Source: Streptacidiphilus neutrinimicus
GTDB taxonomy: Bacteria; Actinomycetota; Actinomycetes; Streptomycetales; Streptomycetaceae
Direction of reading: 5' to 3'
NCBI RefSeq assembly: GCF_000787815.1
Contig: NZ_BBPO01000027.1
Coordinates: 34,057-98,056, forward strand
Length of the DNA stretch: 64,000 nucleotides
Shown here: piece by piece, positions 25,897-34,832 of the stretch
Layout: each line of letters starts with the position of its first letter
Numbering within the stretch: the first letter of the stretch is position 1
The notes under the pieces: model-generated
What the model was told of the DNA's origin: nothing
The model's input: the letters and a program-made list of their open reading frames with translations, nothing else
Database searches by the model: none
Translations under genes and position numbers: made by a program

Positions 25897-26958
25897 GTGA
25901 CCCAGACCCCGCCGCCCTCCGCCTCGGCGCCGCAGGCGTCCCCGTACCCCGTCGCCGCGCCCCCGTCGGTCCCGGCGGCGAAGCTGAGCGCGGCGGCGGT
26001 GTGCGCGCTGGTCGCCTCGGCCGTCGCGCTGGTGCCGGTGGGCGTCGTGCTGGGCATCGTCGCGCTGTTCCGCACGCGGCGACTGGGGCAGCGCGGTCGT
26101 CGGCTGGCCGTGGTGGCGCTCTCCCTGTGCGCCGCGTGGACGGCGATGGGAATGGTGGCGATCATCGCGACCGCCACGGTGATCGGATCAAGCCAGGGCC
26201 CGCTCACCACCTTCGGCGCGGGGACGTGCTTCACCTACCAGGACGGCGTGGACACCGCGCAGGGCGTGGACGTCGTCTCCTGCTCGGACCCGCACGACGG
26301 GCAGATCGTCGCCGACCACGGCCTCGGCTCCGGCTACCCGGGCCTGAGCGCCGCATCGAAGGAGTCGGTGCTGGGCTGCCTGACCGACGCGGCCCACGCG
26401 ATCCCCGACGCGGGGCGCTTCGGACCGTCGACCAGGCTGAGGATCTACTACCCCAGCCAGGACAGCTGGGACGGGGGCATGCACTCCGCTGTCTGCGTGC
26501 TGACGAACCCCGACCGCTCCGCGCTGACCGGCGACGCACTCGCCGCCCCGGGGCTGACCCCGTTGCAGCGTCAGGTGCTGGGGCTCACCAACGAGTCGGT
26601 CCTGCTCCGGATCAAGCTGCACGACGTGCCGCAGGGCAGCTGGCAGATCGCCGGGGCGCTGGAGCAGCGGCTGGGCGCGGCCGACCGCGCGGAGAGCGCG
26701 GGCCTGGGCGCGCTCGCGGCGAACCCGCCGCAGGGCACGACCTCGGCCCTGCCGCCGCTGCTGCGCGCTCTCGCCGCCGCGGACGCGACGGAGGCGTCGC
26801 AGGCGGACGCGGCCTCCGCGGCGGTCACGGGCGCCGACGCCTGGCAGGCCCTGATCGACGGCGGCCGCGTGACGTACGCCCCCGCGGCCGCGGACTATCA
26901 GGAGCTGCGCGAGCCGCTGGGCCTGCCCCAGCCGGGCGTGCAGCCGACGGGCGTGTAG
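25897..26958 (+). CDS. DUF4190-type membrane protein with extracytoplasmic domain
   Basis: The 353-residue protein has a Pro/Ser-rich cytoplasmic N-terminus, then two helices (AVCALVASAVALVPVGVVLG and VVALSLCAAWTAMGMVAIIA) joined by RTRRLGQRGRRLA, which is the DUF4190 layout. The rest is outside the membrane and contains a septum-formation-like segment (FGAGTCFTYQDGV, DVVSCSDPHDGQIV) with cysteines likely forming a disulphide, then an Ala-rich helical region. TACTCT lies just before GTG 25897 with no ribosome site, suggesting a leaderless mRNA. The role is unknown, perhaps envelope- or division-related by analogy to similar domains. Confidence 0.7.
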   Translation: MTQTPPPSASAPQASPYPVAAPPSVPAAKLSAAAVCALVASAVALVPVGVVLGIVALFRTRRLGQRGRRLAVVALSLCAAWTAMGMVAIIATATVIGSSQGPLTTFGAGTCFTYQDGVDTAQGVDVVSCSDPHDGQIVADHGLGSGYPGLSAASKESVLGCLTDAAHAIPDAGRFGPSTRLRIYYPSQDSWDGGMHSAVCVLTNPDRSALTGDALAAPGLTPLQRQVLGLTNESVLLRIKLHDVPQGSWQIAGALEQRLGAADRAESAGLGALAANPPQGTTSALPPLLRALAAADATEASQADAASAAVTGADAWQALIDGGRVTYAPAAADYQELREPLGLPQPGVQPTGV

Positions 26959-26992
26959 CCGACGGGCGCTCGCGCGCCGCTCTTTCGGAGGG

Positions 26993-28195
26993 TCAGACCG
27001 CGCTGCCGGACTTCCAGGTGGCCCAGTCCAGGTTCCAGCCGTTCAGGCCGTTCGCGGCGTCGACCGTGCGGTCGCCGGAGTTGATGACCTCGACGACGTC
27101 GCCCACGATCGAGCTGTTGTAGAACTCCGCCGCGGGGGTGCCCGGGTCGGAGGCGCCCCGGACGTCGTGGAGGCCGACACAGCCATGGCTGGTGTTGACG
27201 TTGCCGAAGGTGCCGTAGGACCAGTAGTTGCCGTGGATGAAGGTCCCGGAGTTGGTGAGCCGCTGCGCGTGCGGGACGTCGGGGATGTCGTACTCGCCGC
27301 CCAGGTTGACGGTGCGTGAGTCCATCCGGGTCTGCAGCAGCTTCTCGGAGATGACCATCTTGCCGGCCCACGTGGTGTGCTCGGGGCTGCCGCCCGAGAT
27401 CGGGAAGGTGCTGGTGACCTTGCCGTCGCGGGTGACGGTGAGCTGGTGGCTGGCGAGGTCGGCGACGCTGGTCTGACTGCGGCCGACGGTGAAGGTCGCG
27501 GACCTGCTCTGGGTGCCGAAGCGGCCGTCCGCACCCTCGACGTCCTTCAGGGCGATGGTGACGCTGACCGTCGTGCCGGGCTTCCAGTAGTGCTCGGGGC
27601 GGAAGTCCAGCCGGGTGTCGCCGAACCAGTGGCCCACGATCTCGACGGGCGGTTCGGACTTCACGGTGATGGCCTTCTGTACCGCGGCCTTGTTGGTTAT
27701 CGCGTTGTCGAAGGTGAAGGAGACCGGCATGCCGACCCCGACCGTGGCCTTGTCGTCGGGGGTGTACACACCGACGAAGGACTTCACGGGCTTGCCGGTC
27801 GTGAACGCGGACAGCGTGGTCGCGGTGGTGCCGGCGGTGTCCTTGGTGACTGCGGCGATCTTGTAGCCGGCACTGGAGGAGAGCGGGGTGGCGCTGGTCC
27901 ATCCGGTGCGGTCGGCGGTGAGCCGGCCGGCTATGTGCTTGCCGTCGGGGCCGGTGAGGGTGACCGACTCCAGCGTGCCCTGGGCCACCTGGACGGTGAC
28001 GGGGGCGGTCATGTCGACGCCGGTCGCACCGTCCTTCGGAGTGACCGTCACGTTCGCCTTCGAGGCCGCGGGCGAGGCGCCGCCGGAGCCCTTGGTGCCG
28101 GAGCCCGACCCCGTGCAGCCGGCTATCAGCAGCACCGGCGTCCCGACCATGCCCGCGACCACGGATCGCCGGGTCCAGTTCGCTGCTGTCGCCAT
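26993..28195 (-). CDS. L,D-transpeptidase lipoprotein with Ig-like domains
   Basis: The 400-residue protein is an exported peptidoglycan cross-linking enzyme of the YkuD family. The N-terminus has a basic twin-Arg-like start (NWTRRSVVAG) and lipobox LLIAGC at about residues 22-27. Two bacterial Ig-like domains (residues about 47-260) precede the catalytic domain, whose motif is HGNYWSYGTFGNVNTSHGCV, with the nucleophile Cys and the upstream His. The C-terminal NLDWATWKSGSAV segment is usual for LdtMt2-type enzymes. The ATG has AGGAG upstream. It forms 3-3 cross-links between diaminopimelate residues and is an important drug target class for carbapenems in related bacteria. Confidence 0.9.
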   Translation of the reverse strand: MATAANWTRRSVVAGMVGTPVLLIAGCTGSGSGTKGSGGASPAASKANVTVTPKDGATGVDMTAPVTVQVAQGTLESVTLTGPDGKHIAGRLTADRTGWTSATPLSSSAGYKIAAVTKDTAGTTATTLSAFTTGKPVKSFVGVYTPDDKATVGVGMPVSFTFDNAITNKAAVQKAITVKSEPPVEIVGHWFGDTRLDFRPEHYWKPGTTVSVTIALKDVEGADGRFGTQSRSATFTVGRSQTSVADLASHQLTVTRDGKVTSTFPISGGSPEHTTWAGKMVISEKLLQTRMDSRTVNLGGEYDIPDVPHAQRLTNSGTFIHGNYWSYGTFGNVNTSHGCVGLHDVRGASDPGTPAAEFYNSSIVGDVVEVINSGDRTVDAANGLNGWNLDWATWKSGSAV

Positions 28196-28372
28196 GGCTC
28201 ACTCCTGCTCTAGGGGTCACGCGCTGGTGCGCTTATCACCCTAAGCAGGAGCGCCGATAACGCCCAATTCGGACGTCTCGGACACCACTCATCTGGCGGA
28301 AGGTCAGAACGCGCGGGCCGACCGGAACCTCGTCCGACCTGGGATCACTCCCCCGTCACTCCTCCGGGCCCG

Positions 28373-28696
28373 TCACTCCTCCGAGCCGGCCTCGAACGGC
28401 TCCCAGTCCTCTGTCTCTGCGTCGTAGTCGACGGGCTGCGTCTCCCAGCCGGCCTCGGCCAGCTCGACACCGGGGATGTTCTCGAGCATCGCCACCGGGT
28501 CGATGAAGTGCGCCACAGCACCGCTCGGGTCGAGGTTGATCGCCTCGAGCGCCTCGGCCCGCTCCTCGTCCTCCAGGTACTCGTCGTTCTCGACCTGCTC
28601 CAGCGCCGCGGCTTGCAGCGCCTTCTCGTCGACGATCTCGGCGATCAGCTCGATCTGCAGCCGGATGTAACGCGGCGAGCCGCTCTCAGTAGTCAT
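28373..28696 (-). CDS. Hypothetical acidic protein, 107 residues
   Basis: I do not recognise this protein. It is strongly acidic (ENDEYLEDEERAEALEAI and a Glu/Asp-rich C-terminus with DYDAETEDWEPFEAG), mainly helical in its first 70 residues, with no membrane segment. The start TTESGSPRYIRLQIELIAEI resembles small cytosolic streptomycete proteins of unknown role. Codon use is typical of the window (GC-rich third positions), which supports it being a real gene. It sits alone between the L,D-transpeptidase gene and a divergent small exported protein. Confidence 0.65.
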   Translation of the reverse strand: MTTESGSPRYIRLQIELIAEIVDEKALQAAALEQVENDEYLEDEERAEALEAINLDPSGAVAHFIDPVAMLENIPGVELAEAGWETQPVDYDAETEDWEPFEAGSEE

Positions 28697-28794
28697 GGGC
28701 CGAGCCTATCCAAAGGCCGTCAAAGGTGATTAGCATCGTCCGGACCAGCGCGAAGCAGCCGTCGTCACGGCCGTCGTACGTAGTAGGAGCGCCC

Positions 28795-29046
28795 GTGGGT
28801 CGCCGTCATCTCACCGTCACCGCCGTCGCCGCCGGCATCGGCACCGCACTGACCCTCGCGGTGGGGCCCTACGCGACGTCAGGCGCCTCACCGGAGGCAC
28901 AGGTTCACACCTCGGCGAGCAGCGGCGCCGCGTTCACAACGGCCGGTTCGGCGCGCACCGACGGCACGCCCTACCTCGTCGGCGGCGCGGGTTGCCTGCT
29001 GGCCGGGGCCGGCCTCGTGGTCGCCCGCCGCCGGGCCGCGCTCTGA
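28795..29046 (+). CDS. Small exported/membrane protein, 83 residues
   Basis: GTG 28795 is chosen because AGGAG lies 6 bp upstream; an earlier ATG at 28726 would add 23 unusual residues. The product has an N-terminal signal sequence (GRRHLTVTAVAAGIGTALTL), a short Ser/Ala/Thr-rich external part, and a second hydrophobic stretch (YLVGGAGCLLAGAGLVVARR) ending in Arg residues. This is the outline of a tail-anchored or sortase-like surface peptide, but no LPxTG/LAxTG motif is present. I cannot assign a function. A perfect 34-bp palindrome follows as terminator. Confidence 0.6.
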   Translation: MGRRHLTVTAVAAGIGTALTLAVGPYATSGASPEAQVHTSASSGAAFTTAGSARTDGTPYLVGGAGCLLAGAGLVVARRRAAL

Positions 29047-29105
29047 CGGACGCCGAGGCCCTCGGCAGGACCCTCGCACGCGGGAGACACCGCGCGTGGA
29101 AACAC

Positions 29106-29139
29106 CAGCAGGGCCGGCCCGTACGGGCCGGCCCTGCTG
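29106..29139. terminator. 34-bp perfect palindrome, probable terminator
   Basis: The 16-bp arms (29106-29121 and 29124-29139) plus the central TA are fully self-complementary. It lies 60 bp after the stop of the small exported protein gene. There is no T-tract, so termination without a U-run or a bidirectional role is assumed. Confidence 0.6.
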
Positions 29140-29341
29140 TCTCCGAGCTGTTCCCCCACCCGGGAACGCGGAGCTGGTGCCGCGGGGCGCCGCACCCCGT
29201 CATGACGACGGGGGCGGGACGACGGCGATCCCCGCGGGCTGGACGCGGCCGGCCGGGTCAGGGCCGTCCGACGCGTCCTGGTGACGGCGGAGTCAGGGAG
29301 CCGCTCCGTTCCCCACTGTCACCACGCTCGGCTTCTCGCCG

Positions 29342-29429
29342 TTGACAAGAACAATGCCGGAGCGTTGTTAACCGCATGCTGCCGGTACGTGACGCCTACG
29401 TACCAATCGGACCTACTTACGCGACATGA
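29342..29429 (+). other. Promoter-like sequence and 17-residue mini-ORF facing the end of cbs
   Basis: The 366-bp gap 29047-29412 otherwise holds only the palindrome above. At 29342 there is a perfect TTGACA; 17 bp later TTGTTA could be a weak -10, overlapping the inverted repeat AACAATGC...GCGTTGTT. ATG 29376 then opens a 17-codon frame (MLPVRDAYVPIGPTYAT) ending at 29429 inside the last codons of cbs. A hairpin GGTACGT/ACGTACC (29383-29403) lies within it. A transcript from here would be antisense to the cbs 3' end. Confidence 0.3.
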
Positions 29430-30804
29430 AGGCGAGCAGGTCCTGACGGGTGACGATGCCCTGCGGCTTGCCCTGGACCAGCACGACGGCCGCGTCGGCC
29501 CGCTCGAGCACGTTCATCAGGCTGCTGACCGACTCCATCGAGCCCACCACCGGCAGCGGCGCGGACATGTGCGTGCCGATCGGGTCCTCCAGGCTGAAGC
29601 GCTTGGCGAACAGGCCGTCCAGCAGGTCGCGCTCGACGATGGAGCCGATCACCTCGCCGGCCATCACGTCCGGGTGGCCGGCGCCCGGCGAGACCACCGG
29701 CATCTGCGAGACGCCGTACTCGCGCAGGATCTGCACGGCCTCGCCGACGGTCTCATTGGGGTGGACGTGGACGAACTGCGGGATGCCCTCGTGCTCCAGC
29801 GCGTCCTTGCGGGCCAGGACGTCGCCCACGTGCGCCTCGTCGCCGCCCTCCTCCTGGAAGCCGTAGTCGCGCATCCACTCGTCATTGAAGATCTTGCTCA
29901 GGTAGCCGCGCCCGGAGTCCGGCAGCAGCACCACGACGACGTCGTCCGGACCGAGCCGCTTGGCGACCTCCAGCGCGGCCACGACAGCCATGCCGCAGGA
30001 CCCGCCCACCAGCAGGCCCTCCTCCTTGGCCAGCCGCCGGGTCATCTGGAAGGAGTCCTTGTCCGAGACCGGCACGATCTCGTCCGCGACGGTGCGGTCG
30101 TAGGCGGTGGGCCAGAAGTCCTCGCCGACGCCCTCGACCAGGTACGGGCGGCCGGTGCCGCCGGAGTAGACCGACCCCTCCGGGTCCGCGCCGATGACCT
30201 TGACCCGGCCCTCGGAGGCGTCCTTCAGGAAGCGGCCGGTGCCGGAGATGGTGCCGCCGGTGCCGACGCCCGCGACGAAGTGCGTGATCCTGCCCTCGGT
30301 CTGGTCCCAGATCTCGGGGCCGGTGGACTCGTAGTGCGAGGCCGGGTTGTTCGGGTTGGAGTACTGGTCCGGCTTCCAGGCGCCCGGCGTCTCGCGGACC
30401 AGGCGGTCGGAGACGTTGTAGTACGAGTCCGGGTGCTCAGGGGCGACGGCGGTCGGGCAGACCACGACCTCGGCGCCGTAGGCGCGCAGCACGTTGATCT
30501 TGTCCGTCGAGACCTTGTCCGGGCAGACGAAGATGCACTTGTAGCCCTTCTGCTGGGCCACGATCGCCAGACCGACACCGGTGTTGCCGGAGGTGGGCTC
30601 GACGATGGTGCCCCCGGGCTTGAGCGCGCCGGAGGCCTCGGCGGCCTCGATCATCTTGATCGCGATGCGGTCCTTCACCGAACCGCCGGGATTGAAGTAC
30701 TCCACCTTGGCCAGGACGGTGGCGGAGATGCCTTCGGCCACCTTGTTCAGCTTGACCAGGGGGGTGTTCCCGACCAGGTCGATGATCGAGTCGTGGTACC
30801 GCAA
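29413..30804 (-). CDS. cbs: Cystathionine beta-synthase with CBS-domain pair
   Basis: The 463-residue enzyme condenses serine and homocysteine to cystathionine. The catalytic part shows the PLP lysine in YFNPGGSVKDRIAIKMIEAA, TSGNTGVGLAIVAQQKG, the phosphate loop GVGTGGTISGTGRFLK, and EGVGEDFWPTAYD. Residues from about 325 form two CBS domains (HVHPNETVGEAVQILREYGV; VVGSMESVSSLMNVLERADA) that usually bind adenosyl ligands. A TTG start at 30804 is proposed: GGAGG lies 6 bp upstream, and the N-terminus RYHDSIIDLVGNTPLVKLN then matches homologues. The in-frame ATG at 30852 would add 16 odd residues. It pairs functionally with the gamma-enzyme at 23851. Confidence 0.92.
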   Translation of the reverse strand: MRYHDSIIDLVGNTPLVKLNKVAEGISATVLAKVEYFNPGGSVKDRIAIKMIEAAEASGALKPGGTIVEPTSGNTGVGLAIVAQQKGYKCIFVCPDKVSTDKINVLRAYGAEVVVCPTAVAPEHPDSYYNVSDRLVRETPGAWKPDQYSNPNNPASHYESTGPEIWDQTEGRITHFVAGVGTGGTISGTGRFLKDASEGRVKVIGADPEGSVYSGGTGRPYLVEGVGEDFWPTAYDRTVADEIVPVSDKDSFQMTRRLAKEEGLLVGGSCGMAVVAALEVAKRLGPDDVVVVLLPDSGRGYLSKIFNDEWMRDYGFQEEGGDEAHVGDVLARKDALEHEGIPQFVHVHPNETVGEAVQILREYGVSQMPVVSPGAGHPDVMAGEVIGSIVERDLLDGLFAKRFSLEDPIGTHMSAPLPVVGSMESVSSLMNVLERADAAVVLVQGKPQGIVTRQDLLAFMSRK

Positions 30805-31154
30805 CGGGGTCCTCCGCGGTGTAGCGGTGTGAGGGAAATATGCGGAGCGCACGGTTTGTCGACTCCACGGGTGCCAGCGTAATGCGGGAGACTCGGTCGC
30901 AGGGCGCGGGCTGCCCCGGTCCCCGCTGTCTTCGGCGACGCGGACGCACGCGGAGGCGGGGTCGGGGCGTGGTGCGGTGGGTGACGGCGGGGTCTCGGCC
31001 GATTTGGCGCGAATGCCGCTGTCGCGGCCGAAACACGAGCGCGTCCGCGAACGTTACCGGGTATTGACGCAGTGATGCAGAAGCCCCGGGTCCGGTCGGA
31101 ACCGCCACGAGCGGGCCCGGCCGGGGCCCGGGCCCGACCCACTTGGGGGTGGTC

Positions 31155-32219
31155 ATGTCACGAGCACGAGTTGCCCGACGCATCGCCGCGGCCGCGGCGT
31201 ACGGCGGTGGCGGGATCGGCCTCCTGGGTGTGGGCCTCGTGGGTGTGCTGCTGGCCGAGGCCAAGATCGCGGAGCACCAGCTGGACACCCTGAAGGGCGA
31301 GCCGCCGCGCGCCGACGGCCGCTACGGCATGGCCTTCGCCGCCGACGACGCCCGACCGCTCCGGTTCGCGGTCCTCGGCGACTCCACCGCGGCCGGCTTC
31401 GGCGTGGATCGCGGCCGGGAGACTCCGGGCGCGCTGCTGGCCGCGGGCATCGCCTCGGTCGCCGAGCGTCCCGTCGACCTCTACGTGGTCGCCGCCAACG
31501 GCGCGACCTCCGAGGACCTGGCCCGGCAGCTGGAGGTGCTGCTCAGGATGACCGGCCCCGAGGGCCCGGAGCTGGCCCTCATCATGATCGGCGCCAACGA
31601 CGTCACTCAGCTGACCAAGCGCGCCACCGCGGTCCGCCTGCTCGGCGACGCCCTGAAGCGGTTGCGCGCCGGCGGCGCCGAGGTGGTCGTCGGCACCTGC
31701 CCCGACCTCGGCACCATCGAGCCGGTCCGGCCGCCGCTGCGCTGGCTGGCCCGGCGGGCCAGCCGCCAGCTCGCCGCCGCGCAGGCGATCACCGTCGTCG
31801 AGGCGGGGGCGCGCAGCGTCTCCCTGGGGGACCTGCTCGGCCAGGAGTTCCGCGGCCGCCACGAGATGTTCGCCTCCGACCGCTACCATCCCTCCGCCCA
31901 GGGCTACGCCACGGCCGCGATGGCGATGCTGCCGACGCTCTGCGCGGCGCTCGGCGTCTGGCCGGAGATCCCCTCCGAACAGCGCGGCGAGGGTCTGCAC
32001 TCGCTGGCCAAGGCCGCCGCGGTCGCCGCCTCCCACGGCGGCACCGAGGTCGCCCCGGCGGGCCACTGGGCCCAGTTGCTGCGCCGGGCCCGTCGGCCGC
32101 TCAGCGCGGTCGGCAACGGCGCGAGCCCCGAGGGCGGCGACCACCCGGCCGAGCCCGGGACCGGGGGCGGCACGACGCCCGTCGACCCCGCCCTGTCTAC
32201 GTCAGACAGCTCACAGTGA
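31155..32219 (+). CDS. SGNH/GDSL-family esterase, membrane-anchored
   Basis: The 354-residue protein has an N-terminal membrane helix (AAAAAYGGGGIGLLGVGLVG) and an external SGNH hydrolase domain. Block I is AVLGDSTAAGFGV with the nucleophile Ser, block III is IMIGANDVTQL with the oxyanion Asn, and block V is SDRYHPSAQGYA with the catalytic Asp and His. The C-terminal tail is Gly/Pro/Ser-rich and disordered. ATG 31155 is selected because GGGGGTGG precedes it. It is probably a secreted or cell-surface lipid/carbohydrate esterase; the substrate is unknown. In related genomes it lies between cbs and the thiolase gene, as here. Confidence 0.85.
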   Translation: MSRARVARRIAAAAAYGGGGIGLLGVGLVGVLLAEAKIAEHQLDTLKGEPPRADGRYGMAFAADDARPLRFAVLGDSTAAGFGVDRGRETPGALLAAGIASVAERPVDLYVVAANGATSEDLARQLEVLLRMTGPEGPELALIMIGANDVTQLTKRATAVRLLGDALKRLRAGGAEVVVGTCPDLGTIEPVRPPLRWLARRASRQLAAAQAITVVEAGARSVSLGDLLGQEFRGRHEMFASDRYHPSAQGYATAAMAMLPTLCAALGVWPEIPSEQRGEGLHSLAKAAAVAASHGGTEVAPAGHWAQLLRRARRPLSAVGNGASPEGGDHPAEPGTGGGTTPVDPALSTSDSSQ

Positions 32220-32258
32220 CGGAGCGCTGACGACGCCCCTACCTGGGAGTAGCTTTCT

Positions 32259-32295
32259 GGCAGGCCTGTCTCCGCGTATGCGCGGCGGGCCTGCC
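32259..32295 (+). promoter_or_regulatory. Stem-loop in the leader of the thiolase gene
   Basis: GGCAGGCC (32259-32266) pairs with GGCCTGCC (32288-32295), enclosing an inner CCGCG-TATG-CGCGG stem. It lies 32 bp upstream of the ATG, without a T-run, so it is either a terminator for the preceding gene or a leader structure. Confidence 0.5.
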
Positions 32296-32327
32296 GGCCG
32301 CCCCCTTCCGCATCTCCAGGAGCCACG

Positions 32328-33548
32328 ATGCCCGAAGCCGTTATCGTCAGCGCCGCCCGTTCGCCGATCGGCCGGGCCGGGAAGGGCTCGCTCAAGGACG
32401 TGCGCCCGGACGACCTGACCACGCAGATCGTCGCCGCGGCGCTGGCCAAGGTGCCCGAGCTGGACCCGCGCGAGATCGACGACCTGATGCTGGGCTGCGG
32501 TCTGCCCGGCGGCGAGGCCGGCTACAACCTCGGTCGCGTCGTCGCCGTGCAGCTGGGCATGGACCACCTGCCGGGCTGCACCATCACCCGCTACTGCTCC
32601 TCCTCCCTGCAGACCACGCGCATGGCGCTGCACGCGATCAAGGCGGGCGAGGGCGACGTCTTCATCTCGGCCGGCGTCGAGACCGTCTCCCGCTACGTCA
32701 AGGGCAGCTCGGACGGCCTGCCCGACACCATGAACCCGCTCTTCGACGCGGCCCGCGCCCGCACCGAGGCCCGCGCGGCCGGCGGTGCGGACAGCTGGCA
32801 CGACCCGCGCGAGGACGGCCTGGTGCCGGACGTCTACATCGCCATGGGCCAGACCGCGGAGAACCTCGCCCAGCTCAAGGGCGTCACCCGCCGTGACATG
32901 GACGAGTTCGGCGTCCGCAGCCAGAACCTGGCCGAGAAGGCCATCGCGGACGGCTTCTGGGCCCGCGAGATCACCCCGGTGACGACGCCGGACGGCACCG
33001 TCGTCAGCAAGGACGACGGCCCGCGCGCGGGCGTCACCCTGGAGGGCGTCGAGGGCCTGAAGCCGGTCTTCCGCCCCGACGGCCTCGTCACCGCCGGCAA
33101 CTGCTGCCCGCTGAACGACGGCGCGGCCGCGCTCGTCATCATGTCGGACACCAAGGCCCGCGAGCTGGGCCTGACCCCGCTGGCCCGGATCGTCTCCACC
33201 GGCGTCTCCGGCCTCTCCCCCGAGATCATGGGCCTCGGCCCGGTCGAGGCCTCCAAGCAGGCCCTGAAGCGCGCCGGCCTGTCGATCTCCGACATCGACC
33301 TGGTCGAGATCAACGAGGCCTTCGCCGCCCAGGTGATCCCCTCCTACCGGGATCTCGGCATCGACCTGGACCGCCTGAACGTCAACGGCGGCGCGATCGC
33401 GGTCGGCCACCCCTTCGGCATGACCGGCGCCCGGATCACCACCACGCTGATCAACTCGCTGCAGTGGCACGACAAGCAGTTCGGCCTGGAGACCATGTGC
33501 GTCGGCGGCGGCCAGGGCATGGCGATGGTCATCGAGCGGCTGAGCTGA
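32328..33548 (+). CDS. Acetyl-CoA C-acetyltransferase (thiolase)
   Basis: The 406-residue enzyme of the thiolase superfamily interconverts two acyl-CoA units in fatty-acid oxidation or synthesis of acetoacetyl-CoA. The acylated cysteine is in [35 protein letters not shown] carries the catalytic His, and [13 protein letters not shown] the second Cys. The N-terminus [20 protein letters not shown] and the [11 protein letters not shown] motif are standard. GGAG is 7-8 bp before ATG. A terminator lies 60 bp after the stop. Whether it is degradative (FadA) or biosynthetic cannot be decided; no fadB-like partner is adjacent. Confidence 0.92.
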   Translation: MPEAVIVSAARSPIGRAGKGSLKDVRPDDLTTQIVAAALAKVPELDPREIDDLMLGCGLPGGEAGYNLGRVVAVQLGMDHLPGCTITRYCSSSLQTTRMALHAIKAGEGDVFISAGVETVSRYVKGSSDGLPDTMNPLFDAARARTEARAAGGADSWHDPREDGLVPDVYIAMGQTAENLAQLKGVTRRDMDEFGVRSQNLAEKAIADGFWAREITPVTTPDGTVVSKDDGPRAGVTLEGVEGLKPVFRPDGLVTAGNCCPLNDGAAALVIMSDTKARELGLTPLARIVSTGVSGLSPEIMGLGPVEASKQALKRAGLSISDIDLVEINEAFAAQVIPSYRDLGIDLDRLNVNGGAIAVGHPFGMTGARITTTLINSLQWHDKQFGLETMCVGGGQGMAMVIERLS

Positions 33549-33608
33549 GGCCCGGGCCTCTCATAGGAACTTCACGATGACCCGTTTGGGCCAATAGCGG
33601 ACGGGTAA

Positions 33609-33650
33609 GGGTTGGGTCACGTTCCGACGCGACCCAACCCGATTTCTTTA
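33609..33650 (+). terminator. Rho-independent terminator of the thiolase gene
   Basis: GGGTTGGGTC (33609-33618) pairs with GACCCAACCC (33631-33640) and is followed by GATTTCTTTATC, a T-rich tail. Confidence 0.8.
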
Positions 33651-33837
33651 TCTTCCCCTCATCTTCGGTCGACAGAGCGCGATCCTCCGGTCGCTTTCCG
33701 TAGAGAATTGTCCTCCGGAAAAGCTCGACAATGTCGGACGTCACAGATGAAAAGGGCATTACGCCCTGCCGGGATTTGCCTCGGTGCGGCACTGTTGGGG
33801 TGACCGCCTGTTCAGATCCTCGCAAGGGGTGCCTCCC

Positions 33838-34578
33838 GTGACCGTCCTCCTTCTCGCTGTGCTCGCGCTGGTCACCGTGCTCGCCGTGACCACGCTGCTT
33901 TCCGTGCGTGCCCTGCGGCGCCGCCTGGAGTCGGACCTGGAGTCCACCGTCCGCCGCGCCGTCGCCGTGGCACTCGCCGAGGACCGGGAGCGCGAGATCG
34001 CCGAGGCGCGCAGCTTCTGGGCCGAGCAGGAGGCCCGCGCCGCGGAGGATTCCCTGACCCCCGAGGACATCGAGGCCGTGGAAAGCCTCGACGCCCTTGT
34101 GGCGGAGAACACTCTCTTCCTGCCGGCCCCCCGCGGATTCATCGACGAGTCCGGGGAAATGGATCCGGAGTTCGCGGACGCGCTGCGTTCCGCACTCGAG
34201 GAGATGATCACCGAGGGCGACCGGGTCGCCCGTCCCAGCCACCCCGCCGAGCCCGGCTTCATCCCGCAGCCGACGCCGACCCCCGAGTGGACCGACCTGC
34301 GCCTGCTGGAGCTCGTCGAGGTCGGCACCGTCCTCAAGGACGTCCGCCCCGGCCCGATGGGCACCCTCGACGTCTACGTCTTCGAGGACGAGACCACACT
34401 GTGCGTCGCCCCGGGCGACGCGGGCACCGGCGCTCGCATCCGCGAGGCGGTCGCCTCCGGCGTCGCCGTCCGCCTCCTCGGCACCTCCCGCCTTCCGGGC
34501 GCCCACGCCCTGACCTTCGCCCTCTCCGACGACGAGACGGTCTACGTCCTCGCGGACCGGGTGGTCGCCAGCCTCTGA
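33838..34578 (+). CDS. Hypothetical membrane-anchored protein with acidic coiled region
   Basis: I do not recognise a named family. The 246-residue protein begins at GTG 33838 (AAGGGG upstream) with one membrane helix (TVLLLAVLALVTVLAVTTLL) whose basic side RALRRRLESDLEST is cytoplasmic. A Glu-rich helical region follows (residues about 25-75), then a Pro-rich linker (PGFIPQPTPTPEW) and a beta-rich C-terminal domain (VLKDVRPGPMGTLDVYVFED, DETVYVLADRVVA) that might be a small binding domain. Upstream is an AT-rich promoter region with ATTGTC...GACAAT repeats at about 33708-33733. Function unknown. Confidence 0.65.
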   Translation: MTVLLLAVLALVTVLAVTTLLSVRALRRRLESDLESTVRRAVAVALAEDREREIAEARSFWAEQEARAAEDSLTPEDIEAVESLDALVAENTLFLPAPRGFIDESGEMDPEFADALRSALEEMITEGDRVARPSHPAEPGFIPQPTPTPEWTDLRLLELVEVGTVLKDVRPGPMGTLDVYVFEDETTLCVAPGDAGTGARIREAVASGVAVRLLGTSRLPGAHALTFALSDDETVYVLADRVVASL

Positions 34579-34597
34579 GATCCGCGTTCCGCGGATC
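34579..34597 (+). terminator. Small hairpin after the hypothetical gene
   Basis: GATCCGCG-TTC-CGCGGATC forms an 8-bp stem immediately after the stop. The rest of the gap to 34832 shows no gene-like frame or strong structure. Confidence 0.55.
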
Positions 34598-34832
34598 CGC
34601 CCCCGCGCGTCAGCGCTGCTGCCCGGAGTGGGCCTCCCGGCAGGCGCGGACCGCATCGGCGTCACGGCGCCTTGAGCTCGCGGGCGTGCACGGTGAAGTG
34701 CCGGACCGCCGCGGGCAGTTGCCGCCGCCGACGCACACATCAGTCCGATGGCAGGTCGACGTCGTGGCCGGGCACGGGACGTGACGGCGAGCATGTCTGT
34801 GTTGGCGTGGTCTGCCCCCCGCCGGGGTTCGA

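Noticed and set aside
29281..30882. A plus-strand 533-codon frame opposite cbs
   Set aside because: The minus strand encodes an unmistakable cystathionine beta-synthase; the plus frame is a composition shadow.
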